DNA from: Sipunculus nudus
Lineage: Eukaryota > Annelida > Sipuncula > Golfingiida > Sipunculidae
Direction of reading: 5' to 3'
Assembly: GCA_026874595.1 (NCBI GenBank)
Contig: CM049318.1
Span: forward strand, 30,908,956-30,972,955
DNA length: 64,000 bases
Position 1 is the stretch's first letter. Each line of letters begins with the position of its first letter. Shown piece by piece: positions 44,256 through 51,349 of the stretch. The notes under the pieces are model-generated. The model made no database searches, was not told the origin of the DNA, and saw nothing but the letters and a program-made list of their open reading frames with translations. Position numbers and translations under genes: made by a program.

Positions 44256-45190
44256 TTATAATATAGGGCATTATATAACAGATGATATAAATAGTGGTAT
44301 TTTTAAGATAATCAAACAGTGACTAGCAGTTATCAATTATAACCTTCAACTAAAACTACATAGAAATATAACACAGACGATCCACGAACTCTAGCTACCA
44401 AGGCAGCGCAAGCGACAACAGCACCAGGTCGGTCATTATGAAAAGATCCCAAAACCTTAGCAAGAGAATAAGTATGGGTTAGCAGCACAGTGACGTAAAA
44501 CTTTATTAACGCACTGCACAAACACCAGTATTCGGATTAAGACTGACATTCTTATCTTAATATTACCCTTAATAAAACAGAAATACTTCCCTTAACCTTC
44601 TTTTTATATCAAGATGCATTAGGTTCAAAGATCAATTTATACTGCTGAGGATATGCACTCAGGCAATTGGGTCAGGTTTAACATCAAGTTTAAGTAGCTT
44701 GCCCTGCGGTTTGTTTCGCCGTTAAACAAATAATTGTGTGACCAGACAGTTTAACTTTTTAATCACATATATTTTCCATTCATGCTAGGTGCCGGGTCGC
44801 CATGCAATAGGTTCAGAGATCATTTCAAACGGATGAGGATATGTACATACACATACAATTGAGTAAACATCAGGTTTAAGTACCCTGTACTGATTGCTGT
44901 TTCAATAAGAAACATTAAGGCGTGTGTACATAATTATAAATTTTGTTTAACTATCTCCTGAGAAAAACTTGGATATTCAATAATACTCTAAGCATATTTA
45001 ATTTCATTTATCCTGTTAGGTATTATGTATATGAGACAACTTAAAATGCATGTCAGACACAAACAACATTGAATATTTGTCATCAAGTTTTCTTATGAAA
45101 ATGTTTCTTTTTTCACTTGAAGCTCAGTAACCTATCATTACAAGAATTCGTGTGCCATTCGCGAATTATTAATTGTGATCACCTTTACGC

Positions 45191-45249
<59 letters not shown>

Positions 45250-46062
45250 TTTTTTTTTCAAATGAGTCGGTGCAATGGATTATGGATCCAAACAAAAATG
45301 CTGCAAGTTTAAGCTAATTGATTTTTCGTCCTTGTCTATATAATTTGCTCAGCTATAATTTATGTTGACACTTTGTGAAATATTTGTAATAAAGTTGTTG
45401 GATACATCGATTCATTATAAGTTACGTTAACCTGAAAAGATTATACAATACATCAACTCATATTTATATACATTGTCTGTCTAAACAAATATCCCCACTA
45501 TTAAATTCAGTTCAACACTCTGGTAACCTACTTATAAAATCAGGCCCATAATTAGTTGCCAGGAACAGCCTGTATCTCAAATCATGTAACACTAATGCCA
45601 GCCTCATTACTATCATGTGTACATTATTAGCTTTGCTAATGCACTGGAAAGGCTTGTGAACTGTCTGAACTGCCCAAACAATTGCCAAACACTCTCTCTC
45701 TTTAGGGAAGAGTAATTTTTCGTCTACCTAGTAATCAGCACACAATTTCAAATATTACAAAACATTAAACAATTCAATGAAGTTACATCAATAACCGATA
45801 TTAAAAAAATCACCAAATACTCAGGAAATAAAATTGCTGACACAGTATTAGCTCTCAAACGGCTTATCCAATCCTAAAAGCAAGTTCGCTATTAAATATG
45901 GCAAGAATTCTGGAAACACGCTCGCCATTAAATGTCACAACCCCTTCTTTTAAGCGATAATCCAACCCGGCGGGAACTCACACATAAACTCCTAAAGATG
46001 AAAAAGTTACATGAGTAAACAAAACGATAAAACATATTAAAAGACACATTTCTCTGGAGAGG

Positions 46063-46114
<52 letters not shown>

Positions 46115-47794
46115 TCACATGAGTGCACCTCACCAAACAAAAGCACCAAGTCCTGAATACTCCTCTGTGTCCACAGCACACAGAAATTCCCTTGTTTGCA
46201 CGTCTCCCGGTCACATGATCGACGCGCACACGTGACATTAGGATATGAGGCCTTACCTCAGTCCGCCAAGATTGTGTTCTTCAAAAGTGATTTTTCAGCA
46301 ATGTACGCAACTAGTCAGCCCTGTTCATCACTGAAAGACGCGCTTGCCCCTCAAGGCAAAGTCGAGATATAACTAACAGATAGCCTTACAGCCTACTCTG
46401 TGAGAATAAGGATGATATGTCTTCCACAGCTGATGTCCCTTGGGTTTATCCAGCATTAAGTCCCTGAATATGCCTCGTACAACAATATTCAGTGCCACTC
46501 TTGTTTACCATCATGGCCTGTCACTAGACGCAATCACGGTAGACCTACATCTACCGTAGGTAATCACGATATCCACTCTGAAGTCCGTTACAGAGGTATC
46601 TACGTGGCCCTCATCAGACACTGACGTTCTACGTTTAGGAACATCGTCTCTAAGCTGTCGTACCCATTGACAAACACGGAACCGCCTCTAGACCGCAGGC
46701 CATCGTCATACTACACCTAATTTGAGCCTGATTAAATCGTTTGGAAAGAGTTACTCTTATACAAGGACAAGGCTTATATACGACTTATGACGTCAAACGT
46801 CCTTCCCGTCTTTAGGCCAACCATGTCACAGAATTATACGACACATCATCGAAATCAAACTGGACGTGGATCAAGAGAGCAAACCACGAGAAAAAGCTAA
46901 TCAGCATTTTCGTTGATGTTTCCAATAAGCAATGTTTTCTATAGGAACCGTCTAGACATTAAACGGTTCCCATGGAACTAAACTGTACGTAATAAACGTA
47001 AAATGAGACACCCTGTGCTCACTAAACTAAGTTCTCACGCTAACGCCTAAACATTATATTCTATATCAAGGTAAAATGAATTATTAAAACAATCATATTG
47101 TTATACTCCTTACTAAAATATGCAGTGAAATAACTAAGTCACTGTCCTCTGTTCACAGATTTACAGTGTTTACTTTTTACCTTAGTTTACTTAGTGCGAC
47201 ATTCCATGCCTTACATGCTCTTGCGTGTTGTGATATAGAAATATGATGATCAATGTAATTATAAGTAACCCTTATGGATTGAATGGCTTTAACCAAGAAA
47301 GCTTTACTAAAGCCTCATTATTCCCATGGTAGTGCCTGAAACGTGAAACACGATACGCAAACAATTTGCATTTGTTGGTCATAAAAATACCACTTCGAGA
47401 AATGTATATAGGAAACGTATCCTTTTAGGATGTGTGCATGAATATATGAGACAGGAAATGTGATAGATGCATGACTTCACCAAAACGCAATCCGTTCGGA
47501 GGAATTGGTAAATTTTACATCACCGTGTGACAGGTATGGCCTCATTTTAATAGTAAACAAATCAGAAAAAAAGGAATTATAAATAATAAATTGATATTAT
47601 TAATTGTACTATTTTAAATTAATAATGTATGAATATTATATAAATGTATATATAAATATTATACATTATAATATTATAGAATATTATAGAAAATATAACA
47701 TAAATGTGATATTTTTAAGACTAGGATAATAAAACAGCCTCTCTCTCTCACTCTCTCACTCCTCTCTCTCTCTCTGCATATATCTATATATATA

Positions 47795-47844
<50 letters not shown>

Positions 47845-50307
47845 GCTATGTTTCATCTTTTTAATTTTTGTTTTAGAGGGAGAGACGGATATCCAGTACT
47901 CCGTCAGCTGCAGCAATCCTGATTTCTTTATAAATAAGAGGAGAAAATTTAATTCAGATAGAGGCAAAGGGAGGAATTCCTGGCACTGTTCTAAGTGCAG
48001 TAATCCTATTGTCTTTGTATGAGTAGGTCAGGTTCTACCAGTACACAAGCACTGTATGTCAGTATATCGGCGAACATGGGCGTGATCACACAATGTTAAC
48101 AAATTTGGTCAAAGACGAATTTCAATATTAGTTTTTTTTCAGAGATCTATGCAGAGATATAAGTATCAGTTAGTCAAGGAGTGGTATCACAACCAAATGT
48201 TATCAAAGTACTCTGTATGTAAACATTATATTGCCTATATTAGGCTGGGAGTATTTAAAGAAAATCGTTACCTTTGACTTGTTTATTTAAAAAAATAGTT
48301 TATTAGAGACTAGAATCAATCTTGGCATGTGCTATGTGACACAATCGAGTTAAAACAGGAAATGGTCATATTGTATGAGGGGCAGACCATAAAGGAGTCA
48401 ACCACTAGTAATCAACATTCATATGTGGCAGCATTGAGTCCTCCACACAATAAATTTGTCATAAATGAGCTTAAAAATTCAGAAACAGTCGGACACCTTC
48501 CACAAAAATATTTCCAGTGTTACATTATATACTTATGTGTTTTTTTTTAACTTTTGAACGTTTTCCAAATTAGAATATAAAATGTATTAAAACGATCTAA
48601 TTCCTAAACAAAGTAAAACTTGCTATTCCACTTCACATTTTTTTTTCTTGTAGGAGCAATACGCATGGCTCTACTAAGCGGCACACCCGTGCGCTGGTTC
48701 ATTCATCATGTATAAAAAGTTTAGTGGAGAACCGGCTTCTGTGGCTCAGGGGTAGAGCGCAGGACTCAAAGCCGGGAGACCGTGGGTTCGAATCTCAGCC
48801 GAGGCGGTGAGGTTTTTCACGGTCGTCCCCCACCCAGGGTGAGCGTTCTGCAGGCTTTATGGGAAGGCTGTGCCCCACAGCCGTGTATCACTCACTTACG
48901 AGTGCGTCTTTGGGGGGTTCCTTGGTGTTATGATCCTGCCATTGGGTTGATTACACACCCAGGACCCGCAGGAACTGTAGACACCTGGACTGGGTGACAC
49001 CAGCATACAGAATTTTAAAAAATGATAGAAAGCGAGTGCTACCGCCCTGTCATTAAATCCCTAACCGATAAGGAAACTCTGCAGATGTACATACTTAGAT
49101 TAAGAATTAGATGAGTCAGCATTAAAAATGGAGGCGATTACCTACACCAGAAAAAAAATAAAAAAATAAAAATAAATAAGTTTAGTATTAGTTTTGTATC
49201 TTGCTAAGCAATGACACTTATTATCTACACAAAACTGGCAGTCCTCCACAATTTATTTATTTTTTTATTAAAAAAAAACATATTTTGTTTTGATTACCCT
49301 TATAACATGAGCGGTCGGTTGAAACTATTGATCGTGCTTTGTTTGTAGTTTAGTATCATATCATCAAAACATAACTTTCAATCAATGTAATTGAAATATT
49401 TCATACTTATGTAACCCCGCAACGATAAAGCCTCAATCATAGAGATGTGAAAGAAGAAATGAATTTTCTTCTGGAGGTTGGGCGTTCCTTATAAGGAAAT
49501 GACATTAAGCTTTCTGGATCAAGATCAAGAATATACCGAGCCCCTATATTTAACCAACTGAACGGTTATAACAAGAAGAAACGCGGTATAACATTTTGGC
49601 AATTTCAAACATAAGTCACGTCTTGTAGCTACTCATTTTTTTGCGTTAGTGGTGTCAGACCCCAACACATAAAATAAATGAGGTTCTTTGTTAATAAAAA
49701 GAACCAACGGACAACAATGAAAGGAAAGATGCGGGTAATAAACTGAACCAAACTTTGGAGGGATCTTGGCTTTTATTTTGTGGTATGTAAATATTGCTAG
49801 TACTTAAGTCCCCGGGCGGGATATAAACAAGATAATACAGTAAAAGCATAGGCTGAGTGTTTTTGTCAAAAGTTCTGTTACATTGACTTCGCTTTAAACT
49901 ACACATCTTTATAAATGCAACTACTGAGCATACTACTAAACAGTTAGTTAAATTCTCACAAGTGCAGATGGTTAAAAATTAATGTAATTTTCATTTTGAT
50001 AAAAAATAACGCTGCTAATACTATTACCACTATTACTACTACTACTACAACTACAACTACTAAGGATAATAATTAGAATTATTATTTTTATTTAAATTTG
50101 ATATTAATATATACATATATATTGTAAATTGTTATGTAAATTATATAATATGAATAGTGATATATGTTAGACTAGGACAATCATAGAGTGACTTATCAAA
50201 CATAACCTGTAATATAAAAAAATTATGTAAATGTAAAATAACATACCGAATCCATAAACTATATCTACCAAGGCAGCGGCAGCCAAAAGCAGCACCAGTC
50301 TAGTCAT
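24515..50307 (-). CDS. Receptor-type protein tyrosine phosphatase with two FAMeT and three EGF-type modules (25-exon model)
   Basis: Model joined from 25 minus-strand exons, listed separately; every junction keeps frame and the total is 3459 bases (about 1152 residues plus stop). Order: signal peptide 1-20; FAMeT-like domain A about 21-163; FAMeT-like domain B about 164-309; three cysteine-rich EGF/laminin-EGF-type units 310-533; transmembrane helix about 544-567; basic juxtamembrane stretch; PTP D1 about 655-934 with YWP, WPDHGVP (Asp813) and HCSAGVGRTG (Cys845, Arg851); PTP D2 about 935-1152 with HCLNGASETG, where Glu1088 stands in place of the catalytic Arg. It should be a type I membrane receptor that removes phosphate from tyrosines through D1, with D2 as a regulatory pseudophosphatase (family knowledge). 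The ligand is unknown; FAMeT domains here are probably binding modules, not enzymes. The first exon is uncertain: the 50.3 kb one is used, but the 53.3 kb one fits equally well. The 5' and 3' untranslated regions were not located. Confidence 0.9.
24698..24833 (-). CDS. Exon 24: PTP D2 pseudo-active site
   Basis: Acceptor tgtttctag, donor gtatgt; phase 2 in, 0 out. Reads (L)NGASETGLYLGLCHVC and EVDVFHAVQTIRKSQPLF. In C-x5-R the Arg is replaced by Glu1088, so D2 cannot act as a phosphatase. Decayed plus-strand copies are at 48.3 and 55.74 kb. Confidence 0.9.
25485..25630 (-). CDS. Exon 23: PTP D2, up to HC
   Basis: Acceptor ttatgtaag, donor gtaagt; phase 0 in, 2 out. Reads REEKKVKQFQVKGWIPGTLP and later EDNRIIVHC plus two bases of Leu. 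The intron sits at exactly the position of the D1 exon 18/19 intron. Decayed copies of this exon lie at 47.87 and 47.94 kb on the other strand. Confidence 0.88.
26518..26649 (-). CDS. Exon 22: PTP D2, YIATQSPL segment
   Basis: 132 bases, phase 0-0; acceptor tgtctcacag, donor gtgagg. Reads GYQKKHAYIATQSPLLSTVV, then DLWRMVLDYECNTIIALND, the expected 'I-A-T-Q-x-P-L ... W-R-M-V' block of D2. Confidence 0.9.
26796..26963 (-). CDS. Exon 21: PTP D2 start
   Basis: 168 bases, phase 0-0; acceptor tattgttag, donor gtgagt. Reads MLEKITPPANTPND, then KNRSLDVVPSANWRPIL and NDYINAVFVH, the standard D2 opening. Confidence 0.9.
27192..27320 (-). CDS. Exon 20: PTP D1 end, Q-loop and linker
   Basis: 129 bases, phase 0-0; acceptor tatgtgcag, donor gtgagt. 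Reads DQYVFIHESVLEALHCG, the last conserved helix of D1, then the D1-D2 linker ending KQYK. Confidence 0.9.
27478..27613 (-). CDS. Exon 19: PTP D1, rest of the P-loop
   Basis: Acceptor tttccttgtag, donor gtgagt; phase 2 in, 0 out. Starts (S)AGVGRTGTFLVVDYLLE and ends RMRKDRVNMVQSL. All residues of the active-site loop, including Arg851, are present, so D1 should be catalytic. Confidence 0.92.
28163..28311 (-). CDS. Exon 18: PTP D1, WPD loop and catalytic Cys (GC donor)
   Basis: Acceptor tcccgatag; donor AG|gcaagt, a GC instead of GT; phase 0 in, 2 out. Contains HLQYISWPDHGVPESP (general acid Asp813) and ends GPTLVHC plus two bases of Ser846. The GC donor is required because only this junction produces an intact HCSAGVGRTG with exon 19. 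Confidence 0.88.
28511..28639 (-). CDS. Exon 17: PTP D1, KCYQYWP segment
   Basis: 129 bases, phase 0-0; acceptor ttaattaatag, donor gtacaa. Reads AKCYQYWPSKIASEP and ends HYVVRKLQLEK. The acceptor chosen is the one that gives the conserved 'K-C-x-x-Y-W-P'; a nearer AG (gttaccag) would skip five of these residues. Confidence 0.85.
28832..28929 (-). CDS. Exon 16: PTP D1, DFIQMVWE segment
   Basis: Donor gtgtgt; phase 1 in, 0 out. Reads GPVKETVADFIQMVWEQ and IIMVTNLVENNK, the 'D-F-W-x-M-V-W-E ... I-V-M-x-T-x-L-x-E' block. The acceptor (attcaaaag) has a (TA)n array, not a pyrimidine tract, directly upstream. Confidence 0.88.
28937..28979. repeat. (TA)n array abutting the exon 16 acceptor
   Basis: About 21 TA repeats ending 8 bases from the exon; a second short run follows at 28981-28992. 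It occupies the place of the branch point and pyrimidine tract of intron 15. Confidence 0.92.
29106..29142 (-). CDS. Exon 15: PTP D1, short FIAAQG exon
   Basis: 37 bases; acceptor tattatag, donor gtatgg; phase 0 in, 1 out. Reads GFRSPKAFIAAQG, the 'x-Y-I-A-T-Q-G' motif. Small but required for frame between exons 14 and 16. Confidence 0.87.
29261..29320. repeat. Compound (CA)n(TA)n microsatellite in intron 14
   Basis: About ten CA followed by twenty TA repeats, within the 211-base intron between exons 14 and 15, so a length change here alters a large share of the intron. Confidence 0.93.
29354..29424 (-). CDS. Exon 14: PTP D1, YDHSRV motif
   Basis: Acceptor gtttcttaag, donor gtaagt; phase 1 in, 0 out. 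Reads YDHSRVHIEG and YVNANFIN, the classic substrate-recognition start of PTP domains. Confidence 0.88.
29861..29948 (-). CDS. Exon 13: PTP D1 start
   Basis: Acceptor attcatgtag, donor gtaagt; phase 0 in, 1 out. Reads SLPAGLCSPCVIG and then ASFKNRFKNIIA, the D1 motif 'L-P-x-G-L ... K-N-R-x-x-N-I'. Confidence 0.87.
30147..30358 (-). CDS. Exon 12: cytoplasmic linker leading to D1
   Basis: Acceptor tatgtattccag; donor gtttct after GAG; phase 1 in, 0 out. A polar linker with NRRRKN and PAYEDEH, then VKGFQEEYE, which joins exon 13 as EEYESLPAGL, the usual entry of receptor PTP domains. The donor is weaker than its neighbours, but no other choice keeps frame with exon 13. Confidence 0.8.
30648..30697 (-). 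CDS. Exon 11: juxtamembrane basic segment
   Basis: Acceptor gtaagcaacag region read as ttgcttacag; donor gtaaat; 50 bases, phase 2 in, 1 out. Reads RRSKKGPNGRNKPISFG, a stop-transfer cluster of Arg and Lys just after the membrane helix. Confidence 0.82.
30803..30905 (-). CDS. Exon 10: transmembrane helix
   Basis: Acceptor ttttgttttag, donor gtaagg; phase 1 in, 2 out. Reads VYQSSASALVTGLGVGIPVI and on through LLLIAAVASILLFM to an arginine: about 24 hydrophobic residues followed by the basic stretch of exon 11, giving type I topology with the phosphatase inside the cell. Confidence 0.9.
30906..33492. other. Intron 9, without recognised genes
   Basis: Contains the (CT)n run and, near 32560-32640, repeated words of the type gtactcgagtact, an imperfect tandem or palindromic cluster of a kind often seen at ends of DNA transposons. 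No exon with EGF cysteine pattern was found between exons 9 and 10. Confidence 0.5.
31889..31951. repeat. (CT)n microsatellite in intron 9
   Basis: About 30 CT units with one ATC interruption. Confidence 0.95.
33493..33717 (-). CDS. Exon 9: EGF-type repeat 3
   Basis: Acceptor ccttttacag, donor gtcagt; 225 bases, phases 1-1. Begins VCEKGKFGQDCGQKCSDGC and ends CDRLTGECSCEIGWQPPKC. Splices directly to the transmembrane exon 2.6 kb downstream. Confidence 0.88.
33868..34092 (-). CDS. Exon 8: EGF-type repeat 2
   Basis: Acceptor attcccttgcag, donor gtacgt; 225 bases, phases 1-1. Begins VCENGRFGRDCNATCSDGC and ends CDRLTGECSCEIGFQPPMC. Very close to exon 9, so the two arose by recent exon duplication. 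The low-coordinate end may be off by one base. Confidence 0.88.
34916..35054 (-). pseudogene. Decayed fourth EGF-type exon inside intron 7
   Basis: Aligned to exons 8 and 9 it keeps an acceptor (cttcacag) and the start VCEKDMFGQYC, but then hits TAA and shifts frame. The second half is shortened by an internal deletion and has no clear donor. It is a dead copy from the same exon duplication and is unlikely to be spliced in. Confidence 0.8.
36117..36338 (-). CDS. Exon 7: EGF-type repeat 1
   Basis: Acceptor atattttcgcag, donor gttagt; 222 bases, phases 1-1. Begins ECPNGRWGIGCARC; cysteine spacing such as CDKVNGSCQC and CEHRCSDKC, ending HCSCKPGFQPPTC, shows the EGF/laminin-EGF pattern of MEGF/scavenger-type receptors. 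The most diverged of the three repeats. Confidence 0.87.
36911..37021 (-). CDS. Exon 6: FAMeT domain B, end
   Basis: Acceptor ttggtttcaaaag (a weak pyrimidine tract), donor gtcggc; phases 1-1. Reads GEDRFIHHTFENPHEVKGVG and then IWTFSRMPGKWEFLDPT, the closing strand pattern of FAMeT domains ('V-x-x-V-G-I-W-T ... G-x-W-E-F'). Frame joins exon 5 and exon 7 cleanly. Confidence 0.8.
37673..37999 (-). CDS. Exon 5: FAMeT domain B, main part
   Basis: Acceptor atatttcag, donor gtgagt; phases 1-1; 108 full codons. Key stretches are WGTSDLAWFTSS, FNIMACEGAHLALSQ, TYEVIIGGDNNTKAVIR, CEESRPFWILFDLGRIQVGRG. This is the best-preserved FAMeT-like domain of the gene. It has no intron at the YE/IGG boundary, unlike domain A. 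Confidence 0.88.
38178..38278 (-). CDS. Exon 4: FAMeT domain A, last part
   Basis: Acceptor tttccttttcag, donor gtaggt; phase 2 in, 1 out. Reads RLLYWVDPYPRDVAIISIST and then GYRSDGIWEFSQEA, matching the closing 'W-x-D-P-x-P ... I-S-x-S-T-G-x-x-S-x-G-x-W-x-F' of the domain. Closing in phase 1 makes exons 2-4 one symmetric 1-1 module. Confidence 0.85.
38330..38590. repeat. SINE-like fragment sharing a 3' tail with the 48.7 kb SINE
   Basis: Ends cggtgacaccagcataaag; the 48.7 kb SINE ends ctgggtgacaccagcatac, with ggactgg just before in both. The 5' parts differ, as in SINE families that share a tail. Confidence 0.4.
38768..38845 (+). repeat. tRNA-like block (SINE head or tRNA relic)
   Basis: Contains tagctcagtggttaga (A box) and gagttcgaacccac (B box) followed by a T run. 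The acceptor stem does not pair well, so it is a SINE head or decayed tRNA and not a working tRNA gene. Confidence 0.55.
39111..39142. repeat. TA-rich hairpin inside the piggyBac-like element
   Basis: Near-perfect palindrome: ttactaatatatata on one side, tatatattagtaa on the other. Confidence 0.7.
39835..40007 (-). CDS. Exon 3: FAMeT domain A, middle part
   Basis: Acceptor tttatttag, donor gtgatt after GACAG; phase 0 in, 2 out. Starts IVIGGWANTRSVLRN, the signature 'Y-E-I-x-I-G-G-x-x-N-T-x-S-x-x-R' of FAMeT-like domains (the Y-E comes from exon 2). The usual FWI-W core is altered to AFGVQW and is followed by GSIELGSGNG. Confidence 0.85.
40472..40626 (-). CDS. Exon 2: FAMeT domain A, first part
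   Basis: Acceptor gttaacag; donor gtacgt; phases 1 in, 0 out. The protein reads GFVRMKTGIEKSYRQLQIE, then a stretch with VFRVQAKNDAHIGLF, ending DDHYE. The pattern 'F-x-V-x-A-x-N-D-A-H-I-x-L ... YE' is the typical opening of the Methyltransf_FA (farnesoic acid O-methyltransferase) domain. Confidence 0.85.
40627..42250. other. Intron 1 part: repeats of unclear origin
   Basis: Phrases such as cacttgacctagaaacttg (41.62 kb) and tactagacctaggaacttg (41.95 kb) recur, as do gtccatgacaaatctcatct-like words, pointing to an unnamed interspersed repeat in tandem. No coding exon was found. Confidence 0.45.
42301..43720 (+). mobile_element. Decayed non-LTR retrotransposon (LINE)
   Basis: Start of an endonuclease domain near 42415 (KISTINVRS), then with most of the endonuclease missing, the EN-RT linker at 42.63-42.9 kb (LDKLAPAKTNVVTKRPQYPW), then the RT start at 43.12-43.33 kb (KSKSCELEPLPAKVF, FTHIVNISIRT) and later decayed pieces corresponding to PVSNLPIIS and to a damaged 'SAAF...VDH'. 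Frame changes several times. The pattern fits CR1/L2/jockey-type LINEs; the exact clade was not determined. Confidence 0.75.
44377..44436 (-). pseudogene. Decayed signal-peptide first exon (44.4 kb copy)
   Basis: Aligns with the 50.3 kb exon from ATG through the alanine-rich core, but lacks one base within the core. Reading from the ATG therefore runs into TAG after MTDLVLLSLALPW. The donor position reads tctgtg instead of gtatgt. Frame and splice site are both lost, so it cannot serve as first exon. The flanks on both sides still align with the 50 kb copy. Confidence 0.75.
44612..44910. repeat. Internal duplication upstream of the broken first exon
   Basis: 44612-44712 and 44795-44905 share ttaggttcaaagatca/ataggttcagagatca, gaggatatg, acatcaagtttaagta/acatcaggtttaagta. 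Copies B and C have this block only once. Confidence 0.6.
45187..45243. repeat. (TA)n microsatellite
   Basis: About 28 TA repeats at the edge of copy A of the duplicated 5' segment, followed by an A/T homopolymer. Confidence 0.95.
45512..45718 (-). mobile_element. Ty3/gypsy retrotransposon relic (RNase H region)
   Basis: An open stretch reading KLLFPKERECLAIVWAVQTV, then MRLALVLHDLRY and PDFISRLPE before a stop. It matches the RNase H segment that follows RT in Ty3/gypsy pol ('E-x-E-C-L-A-I-V-W-A-V ... W-x-L-x-L-Q-x-Y-x-F ... D-x-L-S-R'). The middle part with TDH is deleted. No LTRs were identified. Confidence 0.65.
46068..46108. repeat. (TA)n microsatellite
   Basis: About 20 TA repeats in the region upstream of the gypsy relic. 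Confidence 0.95.
47460..47760. repeat. Partial fourth copy of the 5'-gene segment
   Basis: caaaacgcaatccgttcgga ggaattg matches 44.08 kb, and gtgatatttttaagactagg ata matches 44.30 and 50.17 kb. It stops just where a (CT)n/(TA)n tract and then the inverted phosphatase relic begin, so no first exon is present. Confidence 0.6.
47742..47840. repeat. (CT)n followed by (TA)n
   Basis: A CT-rich tract at 47742-47775 followed by TA repeats to 47840. It lies at the junction between the partial 5' segment and the inverted phosphatase relic. Confidence 0.93.
47874..48727 (+). pseudogene. Decayed inverted copy of the last three phosphatase exons (D2 3' end)
   Basis: On the opposite strand to the intact gene. 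47874-47924 resembles the middle of exon 23; 47936-48060 resembles exon 23 from its start through the exon end and into the intron (shared string agtatatcggcg); about 48305-48430 resembles exon 24; 48654-48727 resembles exon 25 with its acceptor ttttcttgtag and GAGCAATACGCATGGCTC. Stops, shifts and a lost donor (gtcagt) show that it is dead. Because intron sequence next to the exon is also shared, it is a genomic duplication and not a retrocopy. A SINE starts just after it. Confidence 0.82.
48733..49012 (+). mobile_element. tRNA-derived SINE
   Basis: tRNA-like head: ggcttctgtggctcaggggt and agagcgcaggac (A-box region), ggttcgaatctcagc (B box), and an end that pairs with the start. It is followed by about 200 bases of body rich in gg/cc and a terminal A-rich stretch. 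It lies directly after the inverted phosphatase relic. Confidence 0.72.
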
Positions 50308-50897
50308 TATGAAAAGATCCCCAAAACAGCAGCAAGAGAATTAAAATAGGTCAATCACACATTAAAGTAAAGGTGTTTCTTGAGCACTGCGTATGCACAT
50401 GGGTTCTTATCAAGACTGATATCCTTACCTTAATATATGGCTCATCGAGGCAGAAATGTTTCCCTGTATCCTTCCGGAGATCTATTCAGACGGCTGAGAA
50501 TATGTATACACACAACTAAGTGAACACTAGGTATAGGTACTTAGTGCTGCGGGTGTTTCGAGGTTCAACAAGGCATTACGTGACCAATAAGTTTTATTTT
50601 GTAATCATACAAATAATTTGCATTCTTGCCTGGTAACATTCACGCGTGTGTATATATTATACATTATCTGTAACTGTCTCATGAGAACAACACGGACACT
50701 CAATAATAATTTATGCATAATTACTATTACGTTCATGTTTCCGAATCATGTATAAGAGACAACATGATATACATTTCAGACACACACACACAAATTGAAT
50801 ATTTGTCATCGAGTCCTCTTACGATAATGTTTATTAATGTCACCTGAAGCTCAGTATCTTATCATATCCAAGCATTCTTCAACTATTTTTTTTTATA

Positions 50898-50933
<36 letters not shown>

Positions 50934-50950
50934 TTATATATATATACATA
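49990..50950. repeat. Duplicated 5'-gene segment, copy B (carries exon 1)
   Basis: Aligns with copy A through first exon and upstream flank, and ends in the same (TA)n array context. It holds the intact first exon used in the main gene model. Confidence 0.75.
50247..50307 (-). CDS. Exon 1: signal peptide (50.3 kb copy)
   Basis: ATG then MTRLVLLLAAAALVDIVYGF and one further G before a strong donor (gtatgt). A short charged start, an eight- to twelve-residue hydrophobic core and a small-residue end make a classical signal peptide. Phase 1 matches exon 2, giving ...VYGFG|FVRMKTG. It is the best donor of the three copies and the nearest intact one to exon 2, about 9.6 kb away, so it is used in the main model. 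Confidence 0.7.
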
Positions 50951-51179
50951 TATATTTCGCGAGCAAAAATATTGCTAAGTTAAGCCTGTGGAGTCTTGTT
51001 CCTCGTTTTTATAATTCACCGAAGTTGAGAAACCTAATGTAATCATGGTCTCTAAGTATGCTCTAAGTATGATTGAATGAACACTGCAAATTACTGTTTC
51101 ACTAAGGCTTAATTAAAATTGTCACTTTTTTTATTTTCTTTTAAAAATCTATCTGTCTATATATATATATATATCTGTC

Positions 51180-51222
<43 letters not shown>
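50898..51222. repeat. Two (TA)n arrays
   Basis: TA repeats at about 50898-50950 and 51160-51222, bounding copy B on its upstream side. Confidence 0.93.
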
Positions 51223-51227
<5 letters not shown>

Positions 51228-51349
51228 CATATAAGGTGAACCTATTCCGAATCTCTTTATATTATCATATAACACGTGTCTATGAAGAAAAATTAATATA
51301 GATTCTACATAAAATGAAACCAGTTCCTGGAGCATAAACATTTTTTTTT

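Larger units (their letters stand above)
44050..45245. repeat. Duplicated 5'-gene segment, copy A
   Basis: Shares with 50.0-50.95 kb, in the same order: an AT-rich downstream part, the first-exon region, upstream sequence (gactgacattcttatctt against gactgatatccttacctt), tatttgtcatcaagttttct, cttgaagctcagtaacctat, then a (TA)n array. A partial copy of its low end is also at 47.46-47.75 kb (caaaacgcaatccgttcgga). Confidence 0.75.

Noticed and set aside
47936-48727. Processed retrocopy of the phosphatase mRNA
   Set aside because: Exons are separated by 250 bases or so, and sequence just past the exon 23 donor matches the living intron, so it is a genomic duplicate.
48733-48806. Functional tRNA gene
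   Set aside because: The tRNA-like head runs straight into a SINE body with no Pol III T-run terminator after the acceptor stem.
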